Assembly: GCF_001475935.1 (NCBI RefSeq)
Contig: NZ_LDQA01000021.1
Span: 62,001-126,000 of the forward strand
Length of the DNA: 64,000 nt
Source: Aureimonas ureilytica
GTDB taxonomy: Bacteria; Pseudomonadota; Alphaproteobacteria; Rhizobiales; Rhizobiaceae
Reading direction: 5' to 3'
Shown: piece by piece, positions 1-7,854 of the stretch
Numbering within the stretch: the first letter of the stretch is position 1
Layout of the letters: every line of letters begins with the position of its first letter
Notes under the pieces: generated by a model
What the model saw: the letters and a program-made list of their open reading frames with translations, nothing else
Databases searched by the model: none
What the model was told of the DNA's origin: nothing
Program-made: the position numbers and the translations under genes

Positions 1-393
1 ATCATGATCCGCTGGGACTACAACGCCCTGGCCGGCCGCGACACGCTGAACGGTAACCCGCAGGTCGAGGTCATCGTGCCCAAGACGGGCGTCGTCGCCG
101 GCGTCTACGTTCAGGCGATCAGCGCCTTCGCGCCGCATCCGAACGCCGCCAAGCTCTGGATGGAATATATCTATTCCGACGAGGGCCAGCTCAACTACCT
201 CAAGGGCTATTGCCACCCGATCCGCTTCAACGCGATGGCCAAGGCCGGCAAGATCCCGCAGGATCTGCTCGACAAGCTGCCCCCGGCCGCCGACTACGAG
301 AAGGCCAAGTTCCCGACGCTGGCCGATCAGAACGCTGCCAAGGCCGAGATCACCACCAAGTGGGACGAAGTCGTCGGCGCCAAGGTCCAGTAA
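1..393 (+). CDS. ABC transporter substrate-binding protein, C-terminal part (5' end outside window)
   Basis: The reading frame is open from base 1, so the gene starts upstream; 130 C-terminal residues are present. The fragment resembles the last third of family 1 extracellular solute-binding proteins (spermidine/putrescine and iron type): an AKLWMEYIYSDEGQ segment, where the binding protein's last lobe packs, followed by GYCHPIRF. It would bind the substrate in the periplasm and deliver it to the two permeases encoded at 564-2305. A strong terminator follows at 404-434, so expression of the binding protein can exceed that of the membrane genes, a usual layout for these importers. The substrate cannot be read from this fragment. 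Confidence 0.85.
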   Translation: MMIRWDYNALAGRDTLNGNPQVEVIVPKTGVVAGVYVQAISAFAPHPNAAKLWMEYIYSDEGQLNYLKGYCHPIRFNAMAKAGKIPQDLLDKLPPAADYEKAKFPTLADQNAAKAEITTKWDEVVGAKVQ

Positions 394-403
394 GACCGTC
401 TCG

Positions 404-434
404 AAAGGCCGCTCGATCCATGGGCGGCCTTTTC
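404..434 (+). terminator. Intrinsic terminator after the binding-protein gene
   Basis: A 9-bp stem (AAAGGCCGC at 404-412 with GCGGCCTTT from 424) around an 11-base loop ends in a short T run. It begins 10 bases after the TAA stop. It lies between the binding protein and the permease genes and probably lowers read-through into them. Confidence 0.75.
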
Positions 435-563
435 GCATACTCCGTCCGTTCGGTCCCCTCGGGGCGGGCGTGCGACTGAACACGAAAGGGAACGTTACCG
501 CCTCGCTATCTCCTCAGGATGGCGTCCCAGGCGCGAGCGTCTCGGCAGCGCTGTGAGGTGAGC

Positions 564-1484
564 TTGTCGTCAAGCGTCGGAATTCTTCAAGCGAGCGAGA
601 GTGGGGCTGGTACGGCCGGCCCTTTGGCGGAGCGGCGAGCCAAGCTTTCGATGGCGTGGCTCGGCGTCGTGCCGTTTCTCCTGTTCGCGCTTCTGTTTCT
701 GATCGGGCCGACGCTCTACCTCATCATCGGCGCTTTTCAGAACCCGGCAGGCGAGTTCACCTTCGCCAATCTGACCGCCCTGTTTCAGCCGCAGATTCTG
801 GCGGCCTACTGGATCTCGATCCGCATCAGCCTGGCCTCCGCTGGGCTCGGCGCGTTGATCGGCTTCTTCGTCGCCTATGCCATCGTGCATGGCGGACTGC
901 CCTCCTGGGTGCGCTCCAGCACGGTCACCTTTTCGGGCGTCGCCTCCAATTTCGCCGGCATCCCGCTTGCCTTCGCCTTTCTGGCGACGGTCGGCCGGCT
1001 CGGCCTCGTCACCTGGTTCCTGAACGAGGCCTTTGGTCTCAACATCTACCGGATGGGCTTCAATCTCCTGAGTTTCTGGGGACTGACGCTCACCTATCTC
1101 TACTTCCAGATTCCGCTGATGGTGCTCATCATCGCGCCGGCGCTGGATGGTTTGAAGCGCGAATGGCGCGAGGCTTCCTCGATTCTGGGCGCGACCAACT
1201 GGCAATATTGGCGCATGATCGGCCTGCCCGTGCTCTTCCCGAGCCTGCTCGGCTGCTTCCTCCTGCTGTTCGCCAACGCCTTCGGCGCCATCGCCACGGC
1301 CTATGCGCTGACGGGCTCTTCGCTCAACATCGTGCCGATCCTACTCTACGCGCAGATCCGGGGCGACGTGCTCTACAATCCCAATCTCGGCTATGCGCTG
1401 GCTTTCGGCATGATCGTCATCACCGGCTGCTCCAACCTCCTTTACATCTGGCTGCGCTCGCGCGCGGAACGGTGGCTCAAGTGA
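564..1484 (+). CDS. ABC transporter permease (first subunit)
   Basis: Inner-membrane subunit of the importer whose binding protein ends at 393. About six hydrophobic segments surround the cytoplasmic coupling loop; the EAASILGA-type motif is seen as REASSILGATNWQYW (EAA loop), which docks on the ATPase. I start it at TTG 564 because GAGGTG lies 4-5 bases upstream; an in-frame ATG at 519 has no well-spaced ribosome site. The stop overlaps the GTG of the next permease by 4 bases, so the two are translationally coupled. Family is PotB/CysTW-like (polyamine, iron or phosphonate importers); the exact substrate is not decidable here. Confidence 0.88.
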   Translation: MSSSVGILQASESGAGTAGPLAERRAKLSMAWLGVVPFLLFALLFLIGPTLYLIIGAFQNPAGEFTFANLTALFQPQILAAYWISIRISLASAGLGALIGFFVAYAIVHGGLPSWVRSSTVTFSGVASNFAGIPLAFAFLATVGRLGLVTWFLNEAFGLNIYRMGFNLLSFWGLTLTYLYFQIPLMVLIIAPALDGLKREWREASSILGATNWQYWRMIGLPVLFPSLLGCFLLLFANAFGAIATAYALTGSSLNIVPILLYAQIRGDVLYNPNLGYALAFGMIVITGCSNLLYIWLRSRAERWLK

Positions 1485-2305
1485 AACCCCATCGCGTCAC
1501 GGCCACGATCGTCGTTTGTCTGGCGGCGCTCTACTTCCTGCTGCCGCTCTGGGCGACCTTCCAGTTCTCGCTCTCCATGCTGCGCGGCACCTGGAGCTTT
1601 CAGGCCTACAAGGTCGTCTTCGCCGACCAGCGCTTTCAGGAGACGTTCCTTTTCTCGGCCGTGGCGGCGCTTGCCACCATCGTGCTCGGCGCGCTCCTCG
1701 TCGTGCCGACCGCCTATTGGGTTCGCCTGAAACTGCCGCGCTTTCGCCCCGTGGTGGAGTTCATCACGCTCCTGCCGCTGGTGATCCCGCCCATCGTGCT
1801 CGTGTTCGGCTATCTCCGGCTCTACAATTCCTCCTCCTGGCTGCCCTTCACCGATACTGTGGCCGGCACCAATGTGCTGCTCGTCTTCGGCTATACGGTT
1901 CTGGCGCTGCCCTACATGTATCGCGCGGTGGACACGGGGCTTCAGGCCATCGACATCCGCACGCTGACGGAGGCGGCAGAGAGTCTGGGCGCTAAGCGCG
2001 GGGCCATTCTCTGGAACGTCATCCTGCCCAATGTCCGCCCCGCCGTCCTGTCGGGCGCGTTCCTGACCTTCGCCATCGTGATCGGCGAGTTCGTTCTGGC
2101 GAGCCTTCTCAACCGGCCGGCCTTCGGCCCCTATCTCCAGAATGTCGGCGCCAACCGCGCCTATGAGCCGGCGGCGCTCGCCGTCATCTCGTTTGCCGTC
2201 ACCTGGGCCTGCATGGTCCTGTTGCAGATGGCCGGCGGCCGGGCGCCGGGCAAGCCGCGCATGCGCCTTTTCTCCTTTCCCTCTCGCAAGCGAGCGTCCG
2301 CATGA
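1481..2305 (+). CDS. ABC transporter permease (second subunit)
   Basis: Second inner-membrane subunit, 274 residues, PotC-like. It has a first membrane helix at about residues 9-30, several further helices and the coupling-loop motif EAAESLGAKRGAILW in the second half. The GTG start at 1481 lies inside the stop of the first permease (GTGA overlap), and its own stop overlaps the ATG of the ATPase at 2302 (ATGA). This tight coupling shows that permease 1, permease 2 and ATPase form one operon and complex. Confidence 0.88.
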   Translation: MKPHRVTATIVVCLAALYFLLPLWATFQFSLSMLRGTWSFQAYKVVFADQRFQETFLFSAVAALATIVLGALLVVPTAYWVRLKLPRFRPVVEFITLLPLVIPPIVLVFGYLRLYNSSSWLPFTDTVAGTNVLLVFGYTVLALPYMYRAVDTGLQAIDIRTLTEAAESLGAKRGAILWNVILPNVRPAVLSGAFLTFAIVIGEFVLASLLNRPAFGPYLQNVGANRAYEPAALAVISFAVTWACMVLLQMAGGRAPGKPRMRLFSFPSRKRASA

Positions 2306-3426
2306 GTTTTCTGACGATCGAAGGCGTTCGCAAGAGCTTCAACGGCACGCCGGTCCTGCGCGAGTTCGACCTGTCGGTGGAGCGCGGCGAGTTCGTGTCC
2401 TTCCTCGGCCCGTCCGGCTGCGGCAAGACGACCATGTTGCGCATCGTCGCCGGCTTCGAGACCCCGAGCGCGGGCAGGGTGCTGATCGCCGGCGAGGACG
2501 TTACGCTGACCCCGCCCAACGCGCGGCGCATCGGCATGGTGTTTCAGGCCTATGCGCTGTTTCCCAATATGACCGTGGGAGACAATGTCGGCTTCGGCCT
2601 GAAGATCGCCGGCATGGGCAAGGCGGAGATCGGCGCGCGGGTGGACGAGATGCTGCGCCTCATCAAGCTGCCGCATCTGAAAGACCGCTATCCCTACCAG
2701 CTGTCGGGCGGTCAGCAGCAGCGCGTTGCGCTTGCCCGCGCCATCGCGCCCAAGCCGCGCGTGCTTCTGCTCGACGAACCGCTCTCGGCGCTCGACGCCA
2801 AGATCCGCGTGTCGCTTCGCGAGGAAATCCGCGAGCTTCAGCGCGAACTTGGCATCACCACGATCTTCGTCACGCATGACCAGGAGGAAGCCCTGTCCAT
2901 GTCGGATCGGATCGTGGTCATGAGCGAAGGGCGGATGGAGCAGGTCGGCACGCCCTTCGAAATCTACAACCGCCCGCGCACCCGCTTCGTCGCCTCCTTC
3001 GTCGGCACGCTCGGCCTCTTGGAGGGCGAGGCCGCGCAGGGCGACCGCGTGATCGTCGCCGGGCAGGAAGTCCAGGCCGAGACGCCGGGGGCCGCGCCCG
3101 GCAGCCGCGTCACGCTGGCGCTGCGGCCGGAAGCCCTGTCGCTTCAGCCCAATCTCGACCGGCGCAACCGGCTGAACGGCGAAATCGTGGATGTCGCGTT
3201 TCTCGGCTCGGTCGTGCGCATTCGCGCGCGCTTCGGCGAGAACGAACTGTTGATCGACACGTTCAACGACCCCGCCGCGCCGCCGCCGCCGCGCGGCGAC
3301 AAGGTGAGCGTCTATTTCTCGCCCGATGACGTGCAGTGCCTCGATGCGGCGACGGGCGCGAGCCATCGCCCGCTACCCGGCATGGCCGGCGTTTCCGGTA
3401 AGCCGGCGCTGGCCGAGGTGCGCTGA
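2302..3426 (+). CDS. ABC transporter ATP-binding protein (PotA/UgpC class)
   Basis: Energises the importer encoded just upstream. Walker A GPSGCGKTT is at residues 36-44, the Q-loop follows in VFQAYALFPN, signature LSGGQQQR starts at 134 and Walker B VLLLDEP at 154; the switch histidine is in FVTHDQEEA. After the ATPase core (about 235 residues) comes a C-terminal TOBE_2 domain typical of the PotA/MalK/FbpC class. At 374 residues it has the usual length. The ATG overlaps the preceding stop. The C-terminal tail is proline/alanine rich with no recognisable motif. Confidence 0.93.
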   Translation: MSFLTIEGVRKSFNGTPVLREFDLSVERGEFVSFLGPSGCGKTTMLRIVAGFETPSAGRVLIAGEDVTLTPPNARRIGMVFQAYALFPNMTVGDNVGFGLKIAGMGKAEIGARVDEMLRLIKLPHLKDRYPYQLSGGQQQRVALARAIAPKPRVLLLDEPLSALDAKIRVSLREEIRELQRELGITTIFVTHDQEEALSMSDRIVVMSEGRMEQVGTPFEIYNRPRTRFVASFVGTLGLLEGEAAQGDRVIVAGQEVQAETPGAAPGSRVTLALRPEALSLQPNLDRRNRLNGEIVDVAFLGSVVRIRARFGENELLIDTFNDPAAPPPPRGDKVSVYFSPDDVQCLDAATGASHRPLPGMAGVSGKPALAEVR

Positions 3427-3553
3427 GCGGCGAGCCGATCTACGCCGCGATCACAGACTTGAGAGGCCCTTGTAAGCCTTCGGTGTCGCCCGACATGATA
3501 AACCGGCCACTGGATTGGCCCCATGGGCCGGTCGGGCGCGAAGAGGTTTTGCA

Positions 3554-5008
3554 TTGGACGTGTATGACGGAACGGCCGAACTCGCGGCGGGGCCTCTCCT
3601 TTTCGCGCGCGGGGCGGACGAGGCCGTCTGTCGTACGGCCGTGGTTTGCGTCACGCGGTCCGGCGATCCGGCCCCGCGCATTGTGGTGCCGGACGGCAAG
3701 GCCACCGCGCCGCTGCGCCTCGCCACGCTGTTCGAGCATGACGTCTGGCGCGCCGACCTGTCGCTGCCCGCCCGTGCGGGCGCGTCCTATGAGGTGAACG
3801 GTCGGCTCCATCCCGTCGTAACGCGGTTCGAATGCGATACCGCGCTCGCTTTCGTGTCCTGCAACGGGCAGGAGAACGGGGACGAGGCGCGCTCGCACGA
3901 GGATCGCGACGTGATGTGGCGTCGGCTCTGGAGCGAGCACCAGCGCCAGCCCTTCGCCTTGCTGCTGCATGGCGGGGACCAGCTCTATGCCGACGAGGCT
4001 TCGAGCGCGCATCCCGAGGTCGCGCGTTGGGCCGAGCTTGCCCTCGACGAAAGACCATCCGTGGTCTGGACGGACGAGATGGAAGAGGCCGTACGTTTCT
4101 ACTTCTTCCGCCGCTATCTCGACCTTCTGCGCCAGCCCGCCGCCGCCTCGCTCTTTGCCCACGTCCCCTCGCTGATGATCTGGGACGATCACGATATTTT
4201 CGACGGCTGGGGCAGCCATCCGCCGGCCTTACAGGAAAGCCCCGTCGCGCTCGGACTGTTCAAGGCCGCGCGCGAGATGTTTCTTCTGTTCCAGCTGGGC
4301 GCAAACGAAGCGCATCTGCCGAGCATCTGCCCGGATCGCTCGGGGCAGAGCTTCACGCAGGCCGCGCATTTCCCCGGCCTGTCGGTGATCCTGCCCGATC
4401 TGCGCTCCGAGCGCCGACCCGATCGCGTGATGGGCGAGGCCGGCTGGTCCGCCTTCGACGCGGCGCTGGCGCAAGCGCCCGAAGGCGCGCGGCGCGTCGT
4501 CGTGTCCAGCGTGCCAGCGCTCGGGCCGCGCCTCAGCGTCGTGGAGGCGTTGCTCGATTTCTATCCCGGCCAGCAGCAATACGAGGATGATCTGCGCGAC
4601 CAGTGGCAGAGCCGGGCGCACCGGGCGGAATGGCGGCGCTTTCTGGCCGCGCTGGAAGGCGAAGCCGTCTGCCGCCGCTCGCCGGTGACGATCGTGTCGG
4701 GCGAAATCCATCTGGCGACGCGCGGCACGATGGAGTGCCGCGAGGGCGTCCTGATCCATCAGCTCGTCGCGTCCGGCATCACCCATCCCAAACCGCCTCG
4801 CGCGCTGGGCCTAGGGCTTGGCCTTCTCTCGCGCCTGGGCGAGTCGCCGCTCAAGGGCCGCAAGATTCGCCTGCGCCCGCTTCCGGGGCAGAACGCGGTC
4901 TACACGGCCGATCGCAACTATCTCGTGCTGACGCGGGACGAAGGGCGCTGGCACGCCGCGTGGGAACTCGAAGAGCGGGGGCGAACCCCCGCGCTGGCTT
5001 TGGATTAG
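3554..5008 (+). CDS. PhoD-like phosphatase / metallophosphoesterase
   Basis: A 484-residue protein of the alkaline phosphatase D / PhoD-like superfamily. Visible metal-site motifs are SCNGQ (near residue 104), HGGDQLYADE (D142), WDDHDIFDGWG (residues 210-220) and SGEIHLAT in the C-terminal third. It would hydrolyse phosphomono- or diesters using Ca/Fe-type metals. I use TTG 3554 as start because an AAGAGG site sits 7 bases upstream; the first residues then read MDVYDGTAEL. No Tat or Sec signal is visible, unlike classical secreted PhoD, so it is probably cytoplasmic. It follows the ABC ATPase by 127 bases, which hints that the imported substrate may carry phosphate; this is inference. Confidence 0.82.
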   Translation: MDVYDGTAELAAGPLLFARGADEAVCRTAVVCVTRSGDPAPRIVVPDGKATAPLRLATLFEHDVWRADLSLPARAGASYEVNGRLHPVVTRFECDTALAFVSCNGQENGDEARSHEDRDVMWRRLWSEHQRQPFALLLHGGDQLYADEASSAHPEVARWAELALDERPSVVWTDEMEEAVRFYFFRRYLDLLRQPAAASLFAHVPSLMIWDDHDIFDGWGSHPPALQESPVALGLFKAAREMFLLFQLGANEAHLPSICPDRSGQSFTQAAHFPGLSVILPDLRSERRPDRVMGEAGWSAFDAALAQAPEGARRVVVSSVPALGPRLSVVEALLDFYPGQQQYEDDLRDQWQSRAHRAEWRRFLAALEGEAVCRRSPVTIVSGEIHLATRGTMECREGVLIHQLVASGITHPKPPRALGLGLGLLSRLGESPLKGRKIRLRPLPGQNAVYTADRNYLVLTRDEGRWHAAWELEERGRTPALALD

Positions 5009-5094
5009 AAGCATCGCGGCAATGGGTGCGGCTTCTGCCGCCGACGCGACCATGGCGCTGGCTGGAGCCTCAGCCGGTCATCCGTCCGGCGAGT

Positions 5095-5121
5095 GGGGCT
5101 GCTCGGGCGCTCCCCAGCCCC
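5095..5121. terminator. Possible convergent stem-loop
   Basis: A 7-bp GC stem (GGGGCTG / CAGCCCC) lies between the convergent PhoD-like and hydrolase genes and touches the hydrolase stop codon. There is no T run on either strand, so this is weak. Confidence 0.3.
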
Positions 5122-5750
5122 TAGCGCTGGCCTGCCGTGTTGACGCCGAAGGAATAGATCGGCGCATGGGCGACGGCCGAAAGATGGGGCGCGGCCGCCG
5201 CGGGGCCGTTGCGCTCCCAGCCATTGGCGAGGTCGCGCGCCAAGGTCTCGCCCTCGCTCCAGCGCCCATATCCGCTCGCCCGGTTGATATGGCCGGCGTC
5301 GCCCAGATCGATGAAGCCCGAGCCCCAGGCCTGCGCGAAGGAGCGGGCCGTCGGCAGGCTCATATAGGGATCGTTCCGCGAAGCCACCACCACGGAGGGA
5401 AAGGGCAGGGCCTCGCGCGGAATGGGAGCGAAGGACAGGAAGCGCGGGTCGCTGCGCGCCATGCGCGCCGAATCGGCCGGGGCGACGAGCAGCGCGCCCG
5501 CCACATGTTCGGCCGAGGGGCGCGAGGCCAGATGCGCCACCAGAATGGCGCCCAGACTATGGGCGACGAGAACGGCGCCCGGCGCGGCGGCGAGATGGGC
5601 TTCCAGCGTGTGAAGCCATTCGCTGAGGATCGGGTTCTCCCAATCCTCCTGCTCGACCAGAAGGGCGTCCGGGTCGTTTTCGGTGAGATGGCGCTGCCAA
5701 TGTCCGTTTTCCGAGCCGCGCCAGCCGGGAACGACGAGAATGCGAGCCAT
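5121..5750 (-). CDS. RBBP9/YdeN-family alpha/beta hydrolase
   Basis: A 209-residue serine hydrolase of the RBBP9/YdeN family (DUF1234-type). The sequence opens with the family hallmark ILVVPGWRGSENGHWQ. The likely catalytic triad is Ser65 in VAHSLGA, Asp128 in ASRNDPYM and His154 in DAGHIN. There is no signal peptide, so it is cytoplasmic. The family's physiological substrates are poorly defined, so only esterase-type hydrolysis is claimed. It stands alone on the minus strand between the PhoD-like gene and the SLC13 carrier. Confidence 0.85.
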   Translation of the reverse strand: MARILVVPGWRGSENGHWQRHLTENDPDALLVEQEDWENPILSEWLHTLEAHLAAAPGAVLVAHSLGAILVAHLASRPSAEHVAGALLVAPADSARMARSDPRFLSFAPIPREALPFPSVVVASRNDPYMSLPTARSFAQAWGSGFIDLGDAGHINRASGYGRWSEGETLARDLANGWERNGPAAAAPHLSAVAHAPIYSFGVNTAGQR

Positions 5751-5940
5751 GGGTTCGGTTCTCCCTCTGGGGCGCGCGACGATCGCGCCGGTTTCGTAAG
5801 AGACTCTTTCGGGAGCCTGCCGGGCTTTCGAAACAGCGTGTGAGGGACAATCTACCGGCGAGGTCGATCATTTCGAAACAAACCCATGCTGAAATCCGCC
5901 GGGGAGGCGAATGACGGTTCCCCGAAATTCGCCTCCGGCA

Positions 5941-5960
5941 GCATCATCCCCGGATGATGC
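5941..5960 (-). terminator. Stem-loop just after the SLC13 carrier gene
   Basis: GCATCATCC and GGATGATGC form a 9-bp stem with a 2-base loop 6 bases past the stop at 5967. No T run follows on the minus strand, so it may terminate weakly or protect the mRNA end. Confidence 0.35.
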
Positions 5961-5966
5961 GCAGCA

Positions 5967-7742
5967 TCAGCCCGGCATGACCGGCCAGACGAAGGCGATC
6001 AGCGGCACGCCGACGAAGAGCACGATGAGCGACAAAGGCAGGCCGAGCCGCCAGTAATCGCCGAACCGATAGCCGCCGGGCGCCATGACGATCGTGTTGC
6101 ACTGGTGGCCGATGGGGGTGAGGAAATCGCAGGCCGCGCCCAGCGCCACCGCCATCAGGAACGGGTCGGGGTTGAGCCCGAGCCGCACCGCGAGACTTCC
6201 TGCGATGGGTCCGAGCATCAAGACGGTCGCGGCATTGTTGAGAAAGGGCGTCACGCCCATGGCGAGCAGCGTCACCATGAAAAGCGAGGTGAGCGGCGAG
6301 AGTCCGTGCAGCGCGGTGGAGAGCCAGCCGGCGATGAGATCGGTGCCGCCCGTGGTCTGGATGGCCTCCGACAGCGGGATCAGCGCGGCCAGGAGCACGA
6401 TGACCGAGGCTTCCACCGTCTGATAGGCCTCGTGCATGCTCATGACGCGCAGAAGAAGCAGCACGACGGCCGCGCCGAAAAAGGCCGCGACCGCGCTGAC
6501 GAGACCGGTCGCGGTCAGGATCATGGCGGCCGCCAGCACGCCCAGCGGAATAAAGGAGCGCCGGTTGCGCCCGAGCACGATCGAGCGCTCGGCCAGCGGC
6601 AGGATCTTGAGGCTGCCAAGCGCTTCGGGCACCGTCTCGCTCGTGCCCTTGAGCACGAGCACGTCCCCTTCGCGCAGGCGCACGGAGGAAAGGTGCTGGC
6701 GGATTTCGGTGCCCGCGCGGCTGACGGCGAGGATGGTGACGCCGTGCGCGGCTTCCAGCGAGAGCTTGCCGATGCGCGAGCCGACGATGGGCGATTGCGG
6801 CGTGACGACGCCCTCCACCACGCTTTCGCTTTCGATGTCGCCCGCCTGCGTCGTCGGCTCGCCCACCAGCGTGAGGCCGGCGCGCGCCACGGCGCGCTCG
6901 ATCCCCTCGGGCTCGCCGACGAGAAGCAGGTCGTCCTCTTCGCGCAGAAGAAGAGCGGGCGCGGGCTCCAGGCGGCGGAAGCGCTCGCGGATCACGGTGC
7001 GCACGGCGATGTCGCCATCGGCGGCCGCTTCCAGATCGGCCACGGTGCGGCCCGCAAAGCTGGAGCCCTCCGGCACGCGCGCTTCGGCGGTGTAGGCATC
7101 CAGCGCGAAGCTCTCGCCGACCGCGCCGCCCGGCTTGCGCTTGGGGATGAGGTTGGAGGCAAAGCACAGGAACAGGAAGCCGACCGCCACCACGCCGAGA
7201 CCGACCGGCGCATAGTCGAACATGGAGAACGGCTGGCCCGTCATGTCCTGCCGGATCTTGGACACGATGATGTTGGGCGAGGTGCCGACCAGCGTCACGA
7301 GACCGCCGATCAGCGACCCGAACGCCATGGGCATGAGAAGCTGGGAGATCGACGTGCCGCTCTTGCGCGCGACCTGCGAGGCGACAGGCATGAACATGGC
7401 GAGCGCGCCGACATTCTTGGTGAACATGGCCAACAGCGTGACCGCGCCGACCAGCACCATGACCTGCCGCTGCGGCGTCTTCATGAAGGGCATGAACGGT
7501 CGCATGATGTCTTCCACCACGCCCGAGCGCGCAATGGCCGCGCTCACCAGAAGCGCCGCCACGACGATCACCACCACGTCGTCCGCGAAGCCGGAAAAGG
7601 CCGCCTTGACCGGCACGATGCCCGTCGCGACGCCGGCCAGAAGTCCGGCGAGCGCGATCAGATCGTAGGGCAGGCGCCCCCAGACGAACCCGGCCACGGT
7701 CAGGCCGACCAGTCCGAACGCGAGGGCTTGATCAAGGGTCAT
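5967..7742 (-). CDS. SLC13-family (DASS/CitT-like) permease with two RCK_C domains
   Basis: A 591-residue inner-membrane carrier of the divalent anion:Na+ symporter superfamily. Five or so helices come first, then two tandem TrkA-C (RCK_C) domains at roughly residues 205-380, then the second membrane half with ALGAACDFLTPIGHQCNT, the conserved anion/Na+ site motif near the C terminus. RCK_C-containing members are often sulfate or related oxyanion carriers (Sac1/SLT type); the substrate here is inferred only. I use ATG 7742 because longer in-frame starts would place the hairpin at 7759-7785 inside the coding sequence. The gene diverges from the hybrid kinase at 7855. Confidence 0.87.
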   Translation of the reverse strand: MTLDQALAFGLVGLTVAGFVWGRLPYDLIALAGLLAGVATGIVPVKAAFSGFADDVVVIVVAALLVSAAIARSGVVEDIMRPFMPFMKTPQRQVMVLVGAVTLLAMFTKNVGALAMFMPVASQVARKSGTSISQLLMPMAFGSLIGGLVTLVGTSPNIIVSKIRQDMTGQPFSMFDYAPVGLGVVAVGFLFLCFASNLIPKRKPGGAVGESFALDAYTAEARVPEGSSFAGRTVADLEAAADGDIAVRTVIRERFRRLEPAPALLLREEDDLLLVGEPEGIERAVARAGLTLVGEPTTQAGDIESESVVEGVVTPQSPIVGSRIGKLSLEAAHGVTILAVSRAGTEIRQHLSSVRLREGDVLVLKGTSETVPEALGSLKILPLAERSIVLGRNRRSFIPLGVLAAAMILTATGLVSAVAAFFGAAVVLLLLRVMSMHEAYQTVEASVIVLLAALIPLSEAIQTTGGTDLIAGWLSTALHGLSPLTSLFMVTLLAMGVTPFLNNAATVLMLGPIAGSLAVRLGLNPDPFLMAVALGAACDFLTPIGHQCNTIVMAPGGYRFGDYWRLGLPLSLIVLFVGVPLIAFVWPVMPG

Positions 7743-7758
7743 GGAGGGGCTCGTGACG

Positions 7759-7785
7759 AAAAGGCCTCCGGCGTGGGCCGGAGGC
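7759..7785 (-). terminator. Terminator-like hairpin in the leader of the SLC13 gene
   Basis: On the minus strand a 9-bp GC-rich stem (CCTCCGGC/GCCGGAGG core, 4-base loop) is followed by a TTTT run. It lies 17 bases before the ATG at 7742, and no minus-strand gene ends upstream. It therefore looks like a leader attenuator rather than an ordinary gene-end terminator. Confidence 0.5.
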
Positions 7786-7854
7786 TGAACGAAAGGGAGG
7801 CTTGCGCGTTGTTCCGGCCACTGCGCGAGCGACGGCCCGCGCCCTGGGGGACGC

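Noticed and set aside
5751-5966. Search for a further gene between hydrolase and SLC13 carrier
   Set aside because: Only short frames without ribosome site or coding character were seen.
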